The translations under genes and the position numbers were made by a program. DNA of 20,443 nucleotides from Podila epigama. Lineage: Eukaryota > Mortierellomycota > Mortierellomycetes > Mortierellales > Mortierellaceae. Of this stretch, positions 17,931 through 20,443 are shown in pieces (the stretch's first letter is position 1; every line of letters starts with the position of its first letter). The notes under the pieces were generated by a model, which searched no databases, was not told the origin of the DNA, and saw only the letters and a list, made by a program, of their open reading frames with translations. Location of the stretch: contig JAAAVE010000320.1 in the NCBI GenBank assembly GCA_015679605.1, positions 456-20,898 on the forward strand, given 5' to 3'.

Positions 17931-20389
17931 ATGTCTCGACGACAAAGCCTAGGTCAAAGCTTTAGTCAAACCATCGGTCAAAGCTTGGGCTTCAGCAGGA
18001 AATCGTCCACATGTTCTTCCTCTACCCCTCAGGATGGTAAGGCAAACAAACCTCCTTGACATACCCCCTTTTTTTATGTCTTCCACTATTCGCATTACCA
18101 ATGTCTACATCTATTTCACCTTGCAGAAACACAAGAATGGTGCTAACATCGCTTTAATTGTAGACCACCATGTAACAGGGCTTCCAAAACAGCGCGCAGC
18201 CGCTGCTGCTGTGCCCCTGCGAAGGGCCACATTCTCCAACACGACGCCGACAACGTGGCAAATCCACACTGACGTTGCCTTCTCCAACCCATCAGCACCA
18301 GCACCAGCACCAGCATCAGCAGCAACATCACAATCACAGGCCCTTTGTACACCGACTGCGCCCTGTCCCAACCATACCCTAACCCCATCACAACGCCAAT
18401 TTGCAAAGTGCTTTCCCGAACTGGCTGACTTGCATCCATCTCATTCACCATGTGCACCCTGTCTGGCCACACCCCCACATACCCCTCCAGACTTTTCCTC
18501 CACACAATCTTCCTCTCCCGCCTTGGCCTCACTCTTGCAGACGCAACAGCAGTATGCAATATCACATTCCGCAGCAAACTTCTCCCAGGCGCCGTCCGAC
18601 CTCCAATTGCCCGATACCGAATACACATGCACATTGGAACGCGATGACGGCTCGCGTTACCAGGGTGTGATTTATGTGACGTCGTCTAAAATTTGCTTTG
18701 TTGGTGAACACCAAGAAACTGAAGACAGAGCCACTTGTATCAACATCCGCTATCGTGATCTCGCCTCACTAAGCCAGCAGAGCAAAAACAGTCGGTTCCC
18801 AAACTCCCTCCGCATTCGAACCAGCGCAGCACATTCTGGAAAGGTTAGAAGCTACACTTTGACGGGATTCACCCATCGCGAACAAGTTTACACGGACATT
18901 CACCGTCGCTGGTCCTTGCACCAACATTCACAACCAAGGAATTGCCAGAACTCGGGGGATAGTAGCAACACATCATCAAAGTCAAGGACTCAATACCCTT
19001 CGTCCGACACCCTTGTCGACCTTGAGGACACAAGCACAAATAATGCCAATATACCCGAAGCAAAAGCATCCACACATTCAATACCATCGGTCACTGTCGA
19101 CCACTTCAGCAATACCACCACATACACTGCCAAGTCGCAGGACCGAACCGCCAGGACAGAGAGGTCTTTCTCCTCTGACGGTGGGAGCGTCTCAACAATG
19201 AGCGCTGATTCAGCAGACCATGGGGAAGGCTCGGATTCACTCTCAGAAATTTTTCCGCGTATCATACATCAACACCAGACAATGGACGGCTCAGCTTGCT
19301 CCAGATCGTCTCGTAATAACGTGCATCAGAGAAGGCCGTCGGTCGAAAGCAATATGGAGAGTATACACGCCAAAACAGTTGCAGCGCCGATAGCCATTCA
19401 AGCAAACAACAGATTGTATTCAGCCTATTCACCGAACAAGAGCATAACGGGTAGGGTAAATAGATCTTCCTCCGACAGTAGAAGCGAGTCAATTTTGAGG
19501 GCCAGCTCGACAAGTGACCATGGTGAAGGTTCGGACTCACTCTCTGGACTCTTTCCGCGCTCCAGTTACCAACACCGCTCAAGAGACTCGCGTTCCTGGA
19601 CGTCTCATCATGACGCTCGCCAGCGCAGACCATCGGTAGACAGCGATGTGGACAGCATTGCTCACGCACAGTCAAAGACATTCGCAGCGCCCATCGCCAT
19701 TCAATTATCATCGTCATATTCCTCTTCCACATCGCCGTCTCTTCGAAGTCAGGCGTTCAAGTCCCCTACACCGCCTCCGTCCTTACTCTCACCCTCCTTG
19801 ACGACCACTAAAATCTCGCGATCGTCCTCGACAATTCAAAGCCTACGTGATGGACCCACGCAGAGGATGTCGGTCCATGTCCGCAAGGACAGTCAGGGCG
19901 AACTATTGGAAACGACCAACGAAGCGGATATGGACATCGCCACAACAGTGACCATGCCCAGTTCCTCTGGGAGCATGTCGAGCTCAGCCTCTCATCAAAG
20001 CATGTGTCGGGGCACATCTACGCTCACGAATGATACTGGTGCGACAGTCGTTCCAGCTCCACTGTCATCATCCACGTCTGTCTCGTGTGGATGCTCTCGC
20101 CATTTTGAGCATGCCCTCCTCTCGACAATCGTACCCCTGCCCGTGGCTACATGCTTTGAAGTCCTGTTCTCTGGCCGAGGCACTGGCTCTGGTGATGTTC
20201 TTTGTAAAGAGGCGCATCAGGCTGTCGATGGTTCCTTGGATTTCAAGATTTCCTCGTGGAAGAATGAAGGCAATGCCCTAAAGCTCGATACAAATTCATG
20301 GAAAGACATGAAACGTCAGCTCGAGTACTTTGTCTCTTTCAAGGTCCCCATTTGTAAGGAAACCAGCTTTTTCTTGCGACTAGCCCAGG
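17931..20389 (+). CDS. GRAM and VASt-like (Lam/Ltc/GRAMD1-type) protein, 3' partial
   Basis: Exon 1 is 17931-18036 (MSRRQSLGQSFSQ...), with donor GTAAGG. Exon 2 starts at 18164 after a TGCTAAC branch site (18141-18147) and TTGTAG; the phase-1 junction reads QDDHHV. Without splicing the frame stops nine codons into the intron. Exon 2 runs to about 20389, where GTATAG and then a T-run suggest a donor, so the C-terminus is missing. GRAM domain: helix FAKCFPEL (about 18400) and core YTCTLERDDGSRYQGVIYV to about 18920, split by a roughly 60-residue Pro/Ser/Thr insert. A long disordered linker follows with an internal duplication. VASt-like start at about 20083: FEVLFSGRGTG, SWK, RQLEYFVSFKVP. Family knowledge: Lam/Ltc/GRAMD1 proteins sit at ER contact sites and move sterols; the expected C-terminal membrane anchor lies outside. 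The VASt call is less certain than GRAM. Confidence 0.75.
19162..19704 (+). repeat. Internal tandem duplication in the GRAM/VASt linker
   Basis: Two coding copies, about 19162-19401 and 19461-19704. The anchor DHGEGSDSLS starts at 19216 and 19516, exactly 300 nt apart. Shared blocks in order are SSD...S, DHGEGSDSLS, FPR, QRRPSV, a Ser-Ile segment and AAPIAIQ. The copies differ at many codons between the blocks, so the duplication is old and the blocks are under constraint. Confidence 0.85.
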
Positions 20390-20443
20390 GTATAGGTACT
20401 TTTCGTCTTAGTTATTAACTTCTGTCCTTTTTTTTTTTTTTTT

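Noticed and set aside
1-20443. Search for tRNA, rRNA, spliceosomal RNA, CRISPR arrays and complete transposons
   Set aside because: No tRNA B-box/acceptor structures, conserved snRNA words, regularly spaced repeats, or transposase/reverse-transcriptase motifs were seen by eye.

Overview
The window looks like nuclear DNA of a filamentous fungus. Genes are interrupted by short GT-AG introns (about 60-400 nt, some with TGCTAAC or TACTAAC-like branch sites), promoters carry TATA and CT-rich tracts, and the 3' ends are AT-rich with AATAAA. The protein set (an intersectin-type EH/WH2/SH3/DH/PH/C2 scaffold, a C1-RhoGAP, two HsbA-like secreted proteins and a GRAM/VASt protein) is fungal. A Mucoromycota or related early-diverging lineage is my guess; the window holds no rRNA or other marker to prove it.

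Layout. (1) 1-7583, plus strand: the 3' portion of a very large gene for an intersectin/Cin1-like (Pan1-related) endocytic scaffold, rebuilt here from 10 exons with consistent phases. (2) 7673-10450, minus strand: a four-exon coiled-coil/C1/RhoGAP protein of 799 aa, convergent with gene 1 and only 89 bp from it. (3) About 10451-13790: roughly 3.3 kb with no convincing gene, holding palindromes, a CT-rich to purine-rich transition with short degenerate repeats, and a candidate RNA hairpin. (4) 14051-14605 and 15730-16278, plus strand: two diverged tandem paralogues of the HsbA (hydrophobic surface binding protein A) family, both with signal peptides and TATA boxes, and with a partly shared upstream motif. 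(5) 16320-17930: spacer and a long CT/CA-rich leader. (6) 17931 to the right edge, plus strand: a two-exon (so far) GRAM + VASt-like protein of the Lam/Ltc/GRAMD1 lipid-transfer type, cut off at a probable splice donor near 20390.

How they may work together. Gene 1 carries its own RhoGEF module and actin-binding WH2 motif, and its convergent neighbour is a RhoGAP. The pair therefore encodes opposite activities on Rho-type GTPases, probably at endocytic or polarised-growth sites. The HsbA pair is probably secreted to coat or adhere to hydrophobic surfaces, and the GRAM/VASt protein probably acts at ER-membrane contact sites; neither has an obvious functional link to the GTPase pair.

The most interesting points are: the intersectin architecture with symmetric SH3 exons; a long intron whose retention gives an immediate stop exactly between the SH3 and DH parts, which would mimic the animal short/long intersectin isoforms; the convergent GEF/GAP pair; a shared spaced motif upstream of both HsbA genes; and a 100-codon-period internal duplication in the GRAM/VASt linker.
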